Below, piece by piece: positions 33,707 through 45,008 of a stretch of DNA of 64,000 nt (the stretch's first letter is position 1; each line of letters opens with the position of its first letter). A model generated the notes under the pieces. That model saw only the letters and a program-made list of their open reading frames with translations. It did no database searches and was not told the DNA's origin. The position numbers and the translations under genes were made by a program. The DNA is from Gamsiella multidivaricata (lineage: Eukaryota; Mortierellomycota; Mortierellomycetes; Mortierellales; Mortierellaceae), in contig NW_026251718.1 in NCBI RefSeq assembly GCF_025024155.1, positions 62,001 through 126,000 on the forward strand, in the 5' to 3' direction.

Positions 33707-35405
33707 TCATGATCTTGCTGCTGCAGAGGCACCCTGCAACATCCTGGTCACGGGCGCCTTCAAGAACTTGACCAGGAATGCGAACGCAGCAACACGACCG
33801 AGGATCACGAACAAGAAGGCCTGTTTGACCAGACGGTAGTAGCTTTCCCATGAACCCACCCTGTTCGCCTGTGTGTTTTTCCTATACAAAAGAAAAAGAA
33901 AAAAAAAAAGCATTGTAAGCTATTTGATAGTCATGCATGTGAAAGATCCAAGCATCAATTACTACAAAAAAAAAAAAAAAAAAAAAAAGGGATCTCATCT
34001 TACTTTTCAGTTCCTTGCCACGAATGAAACTTCAACAAGGCCCGGACCCAGAAATGCATATCCGCCTGTGAGAACCCCGGCAGGAATCCGGCATCCAAGC
34101 GCTTTCTCATCCTCCTCGAATCCCAGACCTTTTGCCGGATATCGACCTGAATCGGCCCGTCCTTCAATTCCAACAGATCCGCCATCATCTGCAATGTCAA
34201 TCCCCATAGCTTGAGTGGGCGATGATCTGGATCCCACTCTGGTTCGAAATCAATGATGGTTTTGCTTGTCGCTGTTGGTGAGGACGGTCCTGACCCTGAT
34301 CCTGACCCGTGTTTGGGAATATCCGTCGCTCTGTTGGTATCCTGATGTGTCCGGAGAACAAACTCGGGTTTATAGGGCATCTCGATGGAGTGCAGGGACA
34401 TGGTTCCGAAGAGACCACGGAGGAAGGTGCGGGAGAGACGCGGGGTGAGCTTGCTGGAGAGGTTGATGGTCATGGGGGTCCATTGGGGCTTCTCGAGACG
34501 GTCGAGGAAGAGCGAGAGCGGCTGCCAGTGCACAGAGGCGACTTCATCCGGCTGGGGCTTCAATGGGGGCGTTGAGGGCGACAGCTGGATGTAGACTGGA
34601 GTTGAAGGAAGGGCTTTAGTCAGAGGATTTCATGTGCAAGACCCCGGAACGCAGAGAACCTTATGTTGGCAAATAATTCATCCCCTCCCTGCAGCCAAGG
34701 CAGAACATGAAAAAAAAAAAAAAAAAAAAAGCTCCATCTTCGGCTGGTGGATAGACAGACAGACAGACAGACATACACACGCAGACATCCGTGCCGGATA
34801 CAGGTCGCAGAGGAAAAAGAGAGTCGAGGGATCAATTGATTGAAAAACCACCAACAAAACGTACCGAAGGGCGAAAGAACCATCAAGAAGACCCTTCCGA
34901 AGGATGTCCAAAGCTCCCGATCGTCCAATGCGCCCAAGCACCGGAACTGAGTCAGATCCGACAGATCGAGACCAATCTCCTCGAGTGTCTCCCTAGCGGC
35001 GGTCTCTTGGTCATCCTCGTCCGCCTCCTCACGCTTGCCTCCCGGCAGGGCCACATGGCCACTCCACCGATCTGTCTTGCGGGTCGCTCGTTCGATAAAG
35101 AGGACCTCGGGGACTCCTGTACGGACCCAGTCCTGGTCAAAGAACTCGTCAAGCGATTCAGGGTTCTCGATGGCCTGGATCGGGCGAAGCTGTTGCTGTT
35201 GGCTATGTTGCTGATGCTGTTTGGAGGGCTGGATGGTAGGGGGGTGGTGGGAGGCGTTGTATTGGGGGTATCGGTTGTGGTCTGGGCGGACACGGATGAT
35301 GATCGCGACGGAGGCACGGCGGTACTTGGGGCCCCGAGATTTGATCTTTCGGGGAGGGCCCAGGGAGTCGATTATGGTTGTAAGCGCCGACAGTTCTCTT
35401 GACAT
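33707..35405 (-). CDS. Nudix hydrolase with C-terminal membrane segment (CoA-pyrophosphatase-like)
   Basis: Hydrolyses a nucleoside diphosphate linked to another moiety. Exons 35405-34865, 34595-34004 and 33860-33707 give 428 aa in frame. The Nudix box runs from G122 with the REx2EExG core (ARETLEEIGLDL), preceded by FIERA and the GHVALPGGK strand typical of the NUDT8/Pcd1 (CoA diphosphatase) group. The PDEVASVHWQPL segment after the box also fits. The substrate is not established. Residues ~60-75 are Gln/His-rich. The last exon encodes a hydrophobic stretch (AFLFVILGRVAAFAFLVKF) followed by a basic tail, a likely tail anchor. Both introns carry 20-23-base homopolymer runs, and the first also has a GACA repeat. 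Confidence 0.85.
34751..34772. repeat. (AGAC)n microsatellite within intron 1 of the Nudix gene
   Basis: About five AGAC units inside the intron, adjacent to an A20 run (34711-34730). Confidence 0.7.
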
Positions 35406-36701
35406 GTTTGTTGGTGTGGACGGCGGGGAGGGGAGGGGGAGGGGAAGGGAGAGAGAGGGGGATGGGCGATGGGTGATGAGAGTGGGATTTGTTGAGGAGG
35501 AGCGGTGGGTAAGGTGATGACCAAGAAGTAGAATCTCAGCCTGTGTTTGTTCACTTCAGCAGGCAGGGGACAAAACTATGTCTGGTTGGCTGGTACAGCT
35601 CCTCCTCCTCCTGTCCCCGTCCCTCCGTGGAGGGCACACGATACACTTTGGCCAGACTTCAAGCCCGTCAGCCAACCCGCCCCGACCGCGGGGACCGCGC
35701 GGGGGGAACGGCAGTGGAGAACCGGGCGGGGAGCCGGTCGGGTGGGGACTCTTTTTTTTTTTTTTTTCTCAGGCACTAAGTAACATCACGTGCTGATCTG
35801 CCAGTAGGGGGATGCAATTCACACATGTGCACAGCGGGAACGGGTGATGACATGGATGGTGTGCGTTGTGCAGGACTATTCCATCGGATATACATACCGG
35901 ATACACATCGACACATGGACATCGTTTTATACCCATGCCTTCGATAGACAGTGGGTGCGTGTATGTAATCGCTGCAGTCGACACTAGGAGATTATCATAT
36001 TGCCCCGAGACATTGTTGACCCCTGCACCCCCGATAGTCAGATTGTCGTTTATGCTCCGAGTTCCTGAACGAACTTTGCCACGCACGGCCCTGGTTTCGC
36101 ACTTGGACCGATCCTACTCCCATTCTACTCCATGCAATTAGCCTCCTGTGCAATCTCATTATTCGTTCTTCACTTCGATGCTTGCTTCGACTCTATAATC
36201 CTTCCACTAGTGTATTTATCTACCCCAACCGTTAGACTACAGCAAGCTTGTCCACCAGAGGTGTACACCATGAAGCGACACAAGGAACCAAACAAGCATG
36301 CAAGCATGCAAGTATGCAAACCTGCAAGGATGAGAAGAGAGAGCGTTTTCTCCTTCACGCTCTCGCAGCATGCGCTCCTGATGTTCTTCTCCTAGACTAT
36401 GCCTAACTTGAGCTATCCATATATTATATCTGCTTTTTTGTCCACAGATGGGAGATAGTGCTCCGTTTTTTTTTTTTTTTTTTTTTGTCCATCTGCTATG
36501 GTCTTCTCCGTCTGTGTAAGGGACCACGTTACAAGGTATTTAGATGTAGGCGCAGGCTAAGATGAGACTTTGGAGAAAACAAGAACAAACGGCACGACAT
36601 ATTAATGGCATTGCTGCGTATTTAATTGCTTGCAAGGGTTTGCTTCGGCGCATGGTCTAAGTACCCAGACTGACCCTGTTCCTCCTTTGAATTGTCATGC
36701 C

Positions 36702-36757
36702 TTGTCTTTGTCTTTGTCCTTGTCCTTGTCGTTGTCGTTGTCGTGGTCTTTGTCTTG
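36702..36757. repeat. TTGTCN hexamer minisatellite
   Basis: About nine imperfect TTGTCT/TTGTCC/TTGTCG units in tandem. Confidence 0.8.
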
Positions 36758-37489
36758 CCCTCTTGCCCTTGTGTTTTGTGGAGAGAGCCCTACCCAGTCT
36801 ACTCTTGTACAGGAATGAGATGAGCAGGAGAAACGAATGATATTTTTATTACAGCAATGGAGATGACTCTTTTGGTCTACAGATTCATAATTCAAATATA
36901 CATCGCTTTTACACGGGGGGGGGGCTATCTGAGTATGTAGCCCGTGGTGACCCTTGGCCATGCCCCATCATCATGATTTCACGAGATGTATAAATATCTC
37001 ACCGCTGCATGCCAGACAGACACGTACACGTACCTACATTGACACGACCCGTCTGCAACATCTTCTGTTGAAGAGCAGGTGTGGATGTCCAGCGAGAAAA
37101 CAAATTGAAATTACAATGCCCGAAGGCGGTGAGCACTTTCTTTGGTTTCTTACACGGTGCTACTGCGAGAGTCAGAGTCAGAGGACTGGATCGATAATTA
37201 TTGTGAATCAAACTTTCTTGGTTCATAAGCATTCTTTCCTCAGTCTTATCGCACGCAACACACTACACACACCACACCTTATTGTTATTATTATTACGCC
37301 CCATACTCCCCCTTCCGCCCATCTGGCTCCCCCCTCCCTCTTCCCCCCACCTCCTTCTCTTCTTCATCCCGCTCTTCATCACCTCTCATCCCACGTTTCC
37401 CCATCACATCCACTTTAGTTCACTCCACTTTCACTTCCACTTCCACAAACACGCATACACACATACACACTCAGCATAGGCACTCTTTA

Positions 37490-37564
37490 CACAGCACACA
37501 GACCCATCCACACACACATACATACACACACACGCACGCACACACACACACACACACAAACACG
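37490..37564. repeat. (CA)n microsatellite
   Basis: CACA runs interrupted by TACATA and CGCACG, about 300 bp upstream of the ATG at 37841. Confidence 0.8.
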
Positions 37565-37840
37565 CATCCCTCTGACTCTCACACCCTCGCCGTAGGGCAC
37601 GTTCCTTTACTTGGATCGGGCACTTTTCCCTCCTTTGCTTCGCTTCCTCCGCTTCCTCTTGCTTTGCTCCCACTTCCACTTCCACTTCCACTTTCACTCT
37701 CACTTCCCTCCTTTACTTTTCCTTCAGTCCCCAACTGACGCTTCCTCTCTCACTCCTACTCTTGCTCGCCTCCTTCCTTCCCTCCCGCCTACACACTTCC
37801 ACACTTGCTTGACGCACCGCAACAGGGGACTGGCCCGTTG

Positions 37841-40800
37841 ATGGAATTGGTTTATGACACCGTCCTGAATAGCAACAGCAACAACTCCCATACAGACAAA
37901 GGCATGCTTGCCCACCACGAGGACCACCACAACATGCATTCGGACGACACAGAGACCGTCGTCTCCTCTGCAGAGACCCTCCACGACAACGACCCACACA
38001 GCCACGACGACTCTCTCGTCAAGAACAAACACCTCTCCCACGTCTCTGCAGACTCTGTGGCCACGACCGAGTTTGACGACGACGAGGACGATCGTCGTCT
38101 GAGGGAACACCACCGTCGTAGCAATTCCGGGTCCGACTCGCTTTACTCTGTTGTCACAGAGGCAACCGAACCACACTCAAACTACAAGTCGCCAACTACA
38201 GCAACAACAGCAACACCAATACCAGCAGTAACAGTTGCAAAAACAGACACAGCAACATCCAGCCCACTATTGCGTATTTCACAAGGAGAGCAACTCGACC
38301 CTTGGGGATCAAATCCATACGACCAGGAGGACCTCGCCAGCACACTGCGCTTCAAAAGATCCGACAGTGACGAGGATGATGGCCCGATGCATGATAGCGT
38401 CACTGGCTTGGCATTGACCACCCCCAGCAGCAGCACAGCGCCCACTGCATCCCTATCATCACTTGCCGCAGGCACAGGTGCAGGAATTGGTACCGATACG
38501 CTTGCACGTCTCGATCATGAGTTCGAAATGTTGACTAAGGGTCAGGCAATTCAGATTACGACTGCATCCAACCCCCTCGCTTTCGACTTTGACAGAGAAC
38601 AACTGGACGATCCCCGTGGGATCATAGAACGGTCAATCCCAGACAAGGAGAAAAAGATAAAGATGTCCAAGCTTTTTTCGCGAGCCTCGTCAAACGGAGA
38701 CATGAACAGGGTCGCAGACATGCTCGACAACTTTCGCGACTGGATCGACCTCGAAGCACAGGACGAAGACGGCACCACTCCACTCATCTATGCTGCCTGC
38801 TTTGGCCACACCGAGATTGCATTCATGCTACTTGAAGCCGGCGCCCAGGTCGATGCCCGAGACAAGTTTGGGTGGACAGCGCTGGTTTGGGCCACGAACA
38901 ATAAGCACGAGAACATTGTTCGGCTCCTTCTGGAAATGGGCGCATCTACATCTGCACAAACCGCCAAGGGTCACACCATCGTCGACTTTTTGCGCCATGA
39001 CCCCAACGACAATACGAAAATTGTACAAATTTTCCAGGAACCTGGCAGACGAGACAGTGTTTCGAGCAATGGATCCCTCTTCCGCACCAACAACTCGTCC
39101 CTGGGCGACGACCTTTTTTACCAGAGCGGCATTGAAGGGTTTGAGGAGATCATGGCGGAGAACGAGCGGCGATACCGCATGGCGATGGAGAGTGCCAATG
39201 CGTTTGAAGTCGACATGGCGGATCTATCTTTGGCTGATCAGGTGCGTATTGGTGCTGCAAATCTTTATCGTTGGGAAACTGTTTCTTTTTTGTTGTCTTT
39301 CTTTCTTCACGCACAAGTGCTGTGCGACATTGGGCGGTGTCAGTTGTTCTATGCCCGCAGCCCCCTCTTTTTTTTTTTTTCTGTGATGCATGGATGCATG
39401 TGTTCCTGTTATGTTATTATATTTTATTTTGCTTTACTTTATTTTATTGTATTGTTTATTTTATTGACTGGCTCGGCAATACTTTTTTGAGGAACCCCTG
39501 GATGAGGTTCGACTCATTTCTGTGGCAGGACAACAACAGTCAAGATCCGAATCAAAAGAAGCGTGGGCGCTGTTCTCTATTTTTGAAAAGAAACGAGAGT
39601 GCGGAAAGGGGAGGTGGAGTAGAGGCTGTTTAAGAGCAGAAGAGCCAGGGAGGGGAGCGCGGCATTGCAGGGCAATTGTCCATTGTCTGCCGTATCCTCG
39701 AAATGCACACATGTTCAGCATGCACTCCTTTTTTTATTTTTTTTTATTTTATTTTTTATTTACGCCCACGGATGAGTGCTAACCATTCCTTCCGTTCTTA
39801 TATCCCATGTGGCAATGACAACAGCCGGAACTGGACGACGAAGGAGAGTTCGACTGGGAGCGCTGTCTGCCCGATCAGATGTTCGTCTTCTCGAGCAAGG
39901 ATATCAAACATATCATCGAGACCACTGTCACGGCCATGGAGCCTGGACGCTCGCGTGCCCATAGACCCATCCCCGCATATGTACTCTTCCTCGCTGCAAG
40001 ATTCGCTCACTACTTCAGCTCACAGGAATTGCTGGATGAGCTGCTCGAGGCTACTTCAGCAAGCATTCATACTGTCACGAAGGTACACACATCCACACAC
40101 AAAGGAGCAATCTAGATTACTTTCTATTTTGTTTTGGGAACTCGCCGATCACGCGAAGCTAACAGCGTTAGCCTAAATTCCAAAATAGAACAAACCTGAG
40201 GACATGACATTGACAGCTTACTGGATCTCCAACACCAGTGTCCTGCTTCACTTCTTGCGCAAGGATCCTGGACTCAGCCAGGCGTCTGCACTCCATCAGC
40301 TGAAGATCGAGGCGATGTTGCTGGACATGATCCAGATGATTGTCTTGGATGCCGAGAGACGTATTGAGCGGATCCTGGAGCCAGCCATGCTGGACCATGA
40401 CACGATCGTGGGCATGGACGAGGTCAAGTTCCAGTCAGACTGGGCGTTCCTCTGGAGGGGTAGCATGAGCAAAGCATCGACAAAGGGCAACGGCAACAGC
40501 AACAACAACACTGTCAGCAAGAGATCGAGCTCATCGCTCTCGCCCAACCCAGGATCCGCCGCCACGTTTGGGGATTCGACCTCGAACCCCAACTCGACTT
40601 CGCCCTCAGCAAAGCCCCGACCATTGACCAGGACCTCTTCACAATCCATGCTCCCTCTTACCAAGCGGCCACCATCCCCACGCCAGCGTCGCATCTCGCC
40701 AAGGACGATCACCACGATGCTGTCGTCTCTGCTGTTTGTGATGCAGACCTATGATATCCACCCAGATATCATCCATTACGTGATTGCTCAGCTTCTGCAT

Positions 40801-41559
40801 TATGTCTCGAACGAGGTCTTCAACCGTATGATGGCCAACAAGAAGATGCTGTCCCGGTCCAAGGCTCTTCAGACCCGACTGAATCTCTCGATCCTCGAGG
40901 ACTGGATCCGCATGAACCACTTGCCAGCCAAGCTGATGGACCAGTTTGAGCCATTGATCCAGTTGCTGCAGCTGCTGCAGGTCCTGTCGCTGCAGGAGGA
41001 CTTTGCTACATGGATCGAGACTCTCAAGAAGCTGGAGCTCTTGAACCCAATACAGGTCAAGCGTGTGGTGAGCGCATACCGATTCGAAGTGAATGAACCC
41101 AGGTTGAACGAGGAGATCACACAGTATGTGCTTCAGGTGGCCTCGGACACAGAGAAGATGGTCAGGCGGCAGATGATGGACCGGAAACGGGAGCGGCCAT
41201 TGACGATGATGTCTTTGGTCGATCCAGAGACGGCCAGCAAAAAGTCCATGAGTAGACCCTCGGGCGAGGACGGTTCTGGATCGAAATCGAGGACGAGCGT
41301 ATCGGGACCGACATCACCTCCGCCGCCACCAGCACCACCTGTCTTGTTGACCGAGTCAGAAAAGGCGAGGGCGAAGCAGCGTCAGCGCGACCAGGAGGAG
41401 GAGGCGGCGTTGCTGTCGGAGGCAAGGAACAGTAAGGCGTGGTTGCCGTTTGTGATTCCGGAGAACATGTCGGAGCGTGAAAATGGAGTCGAGCGCGTGT
41501 TTGTGCCGTTGATCCCTGAGGAGATGATGTCGCTGCTGGACACCTACTCATCCTCTTGA
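37841..41559 (+). CDS. dilute (DIL) domain protein with ankyrin repeats
   Basis: Exons 37841-39241, 39825-40082 and 40189-41559 total 3030 nt, giving 1009 aa. The first ATG, at 37841, is used because the frame's upstream part has none. Residues 1-285 are disordered and acidic/Ser-rich. About 286-400 hold ankyrin repeats (DGTTPLIYAACFGHTEIAFM, GWTALVWATNNKHENIVRLL). The region ~465-880 matches the DIL/dilute cargo-binding domain of type V myosins (ELLDEL, TAYWISNTSVLLHFL, LLSSLLFVMQTYDIHPDI, NLSILEDWIRMN, QLLQVLSLQED). There is no motor domain, as in the fungal DIL-ankyrin family. The tail has a polyproline run and a basic coiled segment. Intron 1 (39242-39824, 583 bp) is the longest in any modelled gene here. 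Vesicle/actin trafficking is inferred from the domain. Confidence 0.88.
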
Positions 41560-41824
41560 GGGCGTTAAGAAAAAAAAAAAAAAGTCGTTTGGCGATGTAA
41601 TAATAATGATTAAAAAAAAAAAAAAAATCAGAACATGCTGTACGGATCTTGGTATCCTTCCTCGCCTTGGAGTGCGTTGGATTTTTTGTGCAAGGTTATC
41701 TTCCCCCGCTAGGAGCTGCGTCCACTGCATCTCAAAAAAGAAACATTTTATTGAAAGGGTCCTTATCCATAACCATCTGTTCCATCCTGTCCATAACGAG
41801 GAACCCTCTCGAGGAGCGACCTTC

Positions 41825-43465
41825 GACGTGTAACAAGGGCTATCCCCGCGCGTTCTCGAACGAAACGTCCAAGAATAGAAAGGCTATCCTCATTATCGTC
41901 GACGACAGGGTCCAACGTATGAACAGCCTCGGCGCACAGTCGACAATCGATGGGTAGTGCCATATAACAAATGGCTTTGCACCAAAATACGACGTCCACA
42001 TCAATGTGGAGATCTTCACGTCCATGTCTGCCGTCAAGTATCTCTATAAATATGTGACCAAAGGCCCTGAGAGAGCCAACATGACTGTTGCTCTTGATAA
42101 TGGCGATGCTCCACAAGATGTGAACGAAACCAATGAATTCCGCGATTCCAGATACGTATCTGCCTGTGAGGCCCCTCTGGAGGATATTCTCCTTCCCACT
42201 CCACGGTCACGCACCAAACATCGTGCGATTGCAGGTTCATGTCGAGGACGGACACAATGTCATTTTTAGTGACCAGGGGACCCCAGCGGTGATACTGGCG
42301 GAAAAGGACTTTGCCACCAACCTCATGGGGGCGGTTCAGGCTGAATAGTGAGGACCGACAGTACCTGTATTCCGAGATCCCCCAAGCACTACACATGGAG
42401 CCAGCGTACGCACCGCTGGAGAGCCCGACGGCGAGGACCCCTCCGACACCATCGGCCGACTGCACTGCAGTACGCGGTCCCAAACTTTGCGAGCAGCGTG
42501 GATCGTGATCGTTACTGTTTGCGCCTTTTGCTCCTGCATGTCAGAGGAGCGACCAGCTTTGAATATCTCCGCACGAACCCAGTTCACTGTATATTTAGTT
42601 TAATAAGTGTACCTCCAGCTCACTATTATATCTTTATACAAATAATGGAGCCACATCTCTTTCTCACTCATTCAATTTCTCCAAAATATCTCAGCACCGA
42701 GGCTGCAGGTCACCAAAGTCCTGCGGCCTTGCGCCATCTTTTCGCCATGATTCTACATCTATACAACCCATCTAATCCCCTCGAATTATGGTAAGCGTCC
42801 GCTGATGAGCTATCTCAGGACTTCCTGTATGTCGATGGAGATCGCCCGAATGCCGAAGAGGATGCCAGGAGCACTGCACTGTTCCACGTCAACGAGATTT
42901 TGAAAGGAGTTGGGGACCAGTCTGGCGGTCTATGAAGAGATGCCTCAAGACTTTCGTAACCTCATCAATCGTCAACCCAACAACGACGAACTCGGACAGC
43001 ATGCAGAGCTCGACACTGAGGCACTTGCAGCTAAGGCAGCTCGTGTACTTGGATCTCTGCAACGACGATCAAAAAAGCACTGTACGCTGCAATCACAGCA
43101 GCGCTGGATAACAAGGACGAAGGTGCGGCAAAGGTGTTCTTTATTGATAGACCAGGAGGAACGGGCAAGTCTTTTTTGTACAACACTTTGATTGCCCACA
43201 TCCGAGGAAGACTCGAGAAGGACGTGATCGTAGTTGCCTCATCTGGAATTGCTGCTCAGGTCTTGACAGGAGGTCGCTCACACAGCTCACTCGACTTTCA
43301 AAATCCCCCCTCTCCAGATCATGGAAAACTCAACGTGCAATATTCCTGTGGAGTCAGGACTGGCAAGGAGGATCCGAGAGGCAGAAGCCATCTTTTGGGA
43401 TGAGGCACCGATGCACCACCGACATATCTTTGAAGCAGTCGATGCCACATTCCGCGACTGTTAAG
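41825..43465 (+). mobile_element. degenerate Helitron (Rep/helicase fragment)
   Basis: Fragments of a Helitron RepHel read left to right but in shifting frames. They are a Rep N-terminal block (GYPRAF; VDNRWVVPYNKWL), the Rep segment with paired tyrosines (KYLYKYVTKG near 42034), VRLQVHVEDGHNVIF, LRLLLLHVRGATSFEYL near 42550, then helicase pieces (RHLFAMIL), Walker A GGTGKSFLYNTL (near 43150) and the DEAPM Walker B (near 43400). Extra bases or deletions break the frame at several points, for example near 41990 and 42170. About 60 codons expected between the Rep end and the helicase start are missing, replaced by repeat copy A (42581-42692). Terminal TC/CTRR ends were not identified. It is non-functional. 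Confidence 0.85.
42581..42692 (+). repeat. dispersed repeat copy A inside the Helitron relic
   Basis: Begins AGTTCACTGTATATTTAG and matches 43628-43760 over most of its length, including GGAGCCACATCTCTTTCTCA. It lacks an internal ~20-base stretch present in copy B. Confidence 0.8.
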
Positions 43466-43502
43466 CACATGATCTAGCAGTATAAATAGTATCTTGAAGT
43501 CA

Positions 43503-43734
43503 GTGAGAAAGAGATGTGTAAGAGTTTTGTGTGGAAGAGCTGACAAGGTGAGTCTTGGGACAAGAGGATACTGGAGACAAGGAACTTTATGACAGGGACT
43601 AGGACTAGATGTCGCATATTTCACTAGAGTTCACTGTATATTTAGTTTAACAAGTGTATCTTCAGCTCACTATTATATTTAATAAAAATAAATACCTAAT
43701 CGGTGTGGTGTGTGGAGCCACATCTCTTTCTCAC
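43503..43734. mobile_element. MITE-like element with 16-bp terminal inverted repeats
   Basis: GTGAGAAAGAGATGTG at 43503-43518 is the exact reverse complement of 43719-43734. The interior has no ORF and overlaps most of repeat copy B. The flanking duplication is unclear. Confidence 0.5.
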
Positions 43735-43760
43735 TTATTCTGAATCCCAAAAATATCTCA
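43628..43760 (+). repeat. dispersed repeat copy B
   Basis: Counterpart of 42581-42692, about 1.05 kb downstream. Ends AAATATCTCA immediately before the CTAGACAAGA tandem repeat. Confidence 0.8.
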
Positions 43761-43800
43761 CTAGACAAGACTAGACAAGACTAGACAAGACTAGACAAGA
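43761..43800. repeat. CTAGACAAGA tandem repeat, 4 perfect units
   Basis: Four identical decamers head to tail, followed by a partial CTCACTAACTAGCTAGACTAG run. Confidence 0.9.
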
Positions 43801-44122
43801 CTCACTAACTAGCTAGACTAGGCGCGTCCTTTTATAGTTGTCTACAGCTAAGTATTACTAAGCTGGGTCTTACTAATAAAGAGAATGTTCTGGATGGATC
43901 TGGCTGTAGGTGGGTATCCACCTAGGCTAACGGGACTCCTAGGCTTTTCTAGAAGAGCCTGAAGCCCTCTGGTCTTGTGCATGTGACCACCGTCCAATCA
44001 CAGAGATACAAATCTCTGACAAGATGTGTCTCCAAACACGCATCTACACGATATTTATTAATCAACTCTACAGTAATAAAGTACACTGGACTCGGCTGAA
44101 TATGCAGCAGTATCTTCATTAT
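43801..44122. other. gene-free transposon-adjacent sequence
   Basis: 322 bp between the CTAGACAAGA repeat and the foldback element. No ORF, RNA gene or repeat structure that I can support. Confidence 0.4.
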
Positions 44123-44467
44123 CACGGTTTCTCAACTGGCGAATCGAATCGAATATGAGCCTCATTCGTATTCGATTCGAATATATTCGATTCGCCCCAT
44201 GTCGAATAAAAGACTTATTCGATTCGTAATTATTCGATTCGTAATTATTCGATTCGCAAATATTCGATTCGATTCGACCTTATTTGATTATTCATATTCA
44301 GGCATATACGTTTGTTATTGAAGGAATAATTGCGAATCGAATAATTGCGAATCGAATAAGTCTTATATTCGACACGGGGCGAATCGAATGACTGCACTAT
44401 TCGTATTCGAAAAATCGAATCGAATGCGAATCGAATGGCGGATATCGAATATTTGTGAGAAATCGTG
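44123..44467. mobile_element. foldback element of ATTCGATTCG repeats
   Basis: About 345 bp forming one large imperfect inverted repeat. The left arm (44123-44275) and the reverse complement of the right arm (about 44325-44467) share CACGRTTTCTCA at the very ends, then ATTCGATTCGCCCCRTGTCG and AAGACTTATTCGATTCG followed by two AATTATTCGATTCG-like units. The loop is around 44280-44320. There is no coding capacity. It resembles a foldback/MITE element; a target duplication was not identified. Confidence 0.65.
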
Positions 44468-45008
44468 TATGTCGGCTTCTCGCGTTGCCAAACACCGAGA
44501 CAACCTCAAGGTTCTGGTCGAAAATGAAAATGGTGCCAAAGATAGAAAGGAGGGCGTTTAAACCCGAAATATCGTCCGTCTGTAGAAATCTGCTGAACGT
44601 CCAATAAAGCTTTTTTTTTTTTTTTCTCGGACCCGTGGCGTGTGCCACGGGCAGTTCTACAAGTCCTGTCCTGAAAGTCATGCATACCCTTTATTTATAA
44701 TGAACGTGGCAAACCGCAAGATGTATCTTGTGCTTGCATGCATCGAAGGAGCCTAAGATATTCAGGGGCTGCAATGGCCCCTCTTTTTTTTTTTTTTTTG
44801 TCTGGACCTATTCAACGATACACAAGCTCGAGAAAAAGCGGTTCGTCTCGCTCCTCGATCGATCTGACCATGTCAAAGGAATTTTCTTTTCAAAACGGGT
44901 TTCTGTATGTTGAGAAAAAAAAAAGAGGGGTAGCAACACTTTTTTATTCAGTAAAAAAAAAAAAGATAGAACCCTTCACTCGTAAGGGGAGTTGAGGGGG
45001 CTATCCCA
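44468..45008. other. gene-free sequence downstream of nitrate reductase
   Basis: 541 bp with T14-T16 tracts (near 44612 and 44784) and A-rich runs. A 95-codon minus-strand frame crossing into the foldback element is not supported as a gene. Confidence 0.4.

Larger units (their letters stand above)
35406..37840. other. 2.4-kb intergenic region
   Basis: Promoter of the Nudix gene (GA-rich on the plus strand at 35420-35520), T15-T19 tracts at about 35749 and 36466, a TTGTCN repeat, a G10 run near 36916, a CA repeat, and the CT-rich promoter of the dilute/ankyrin gene. I see no gene. Several 60-100-codon frames are compositional. Confidence 0.5.

Noticed and set aside
43761..43800. Tandem CTAGACAAGA units as a CRISPR array
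   Set aside because: The units are contiguous with no spacers, and the genome is eukaryotic.
44397..44681. 95-codon minus-strand frame
   Set aside because: It overlaps the foldback element arm and a poly-T tract; no motif or splice support.
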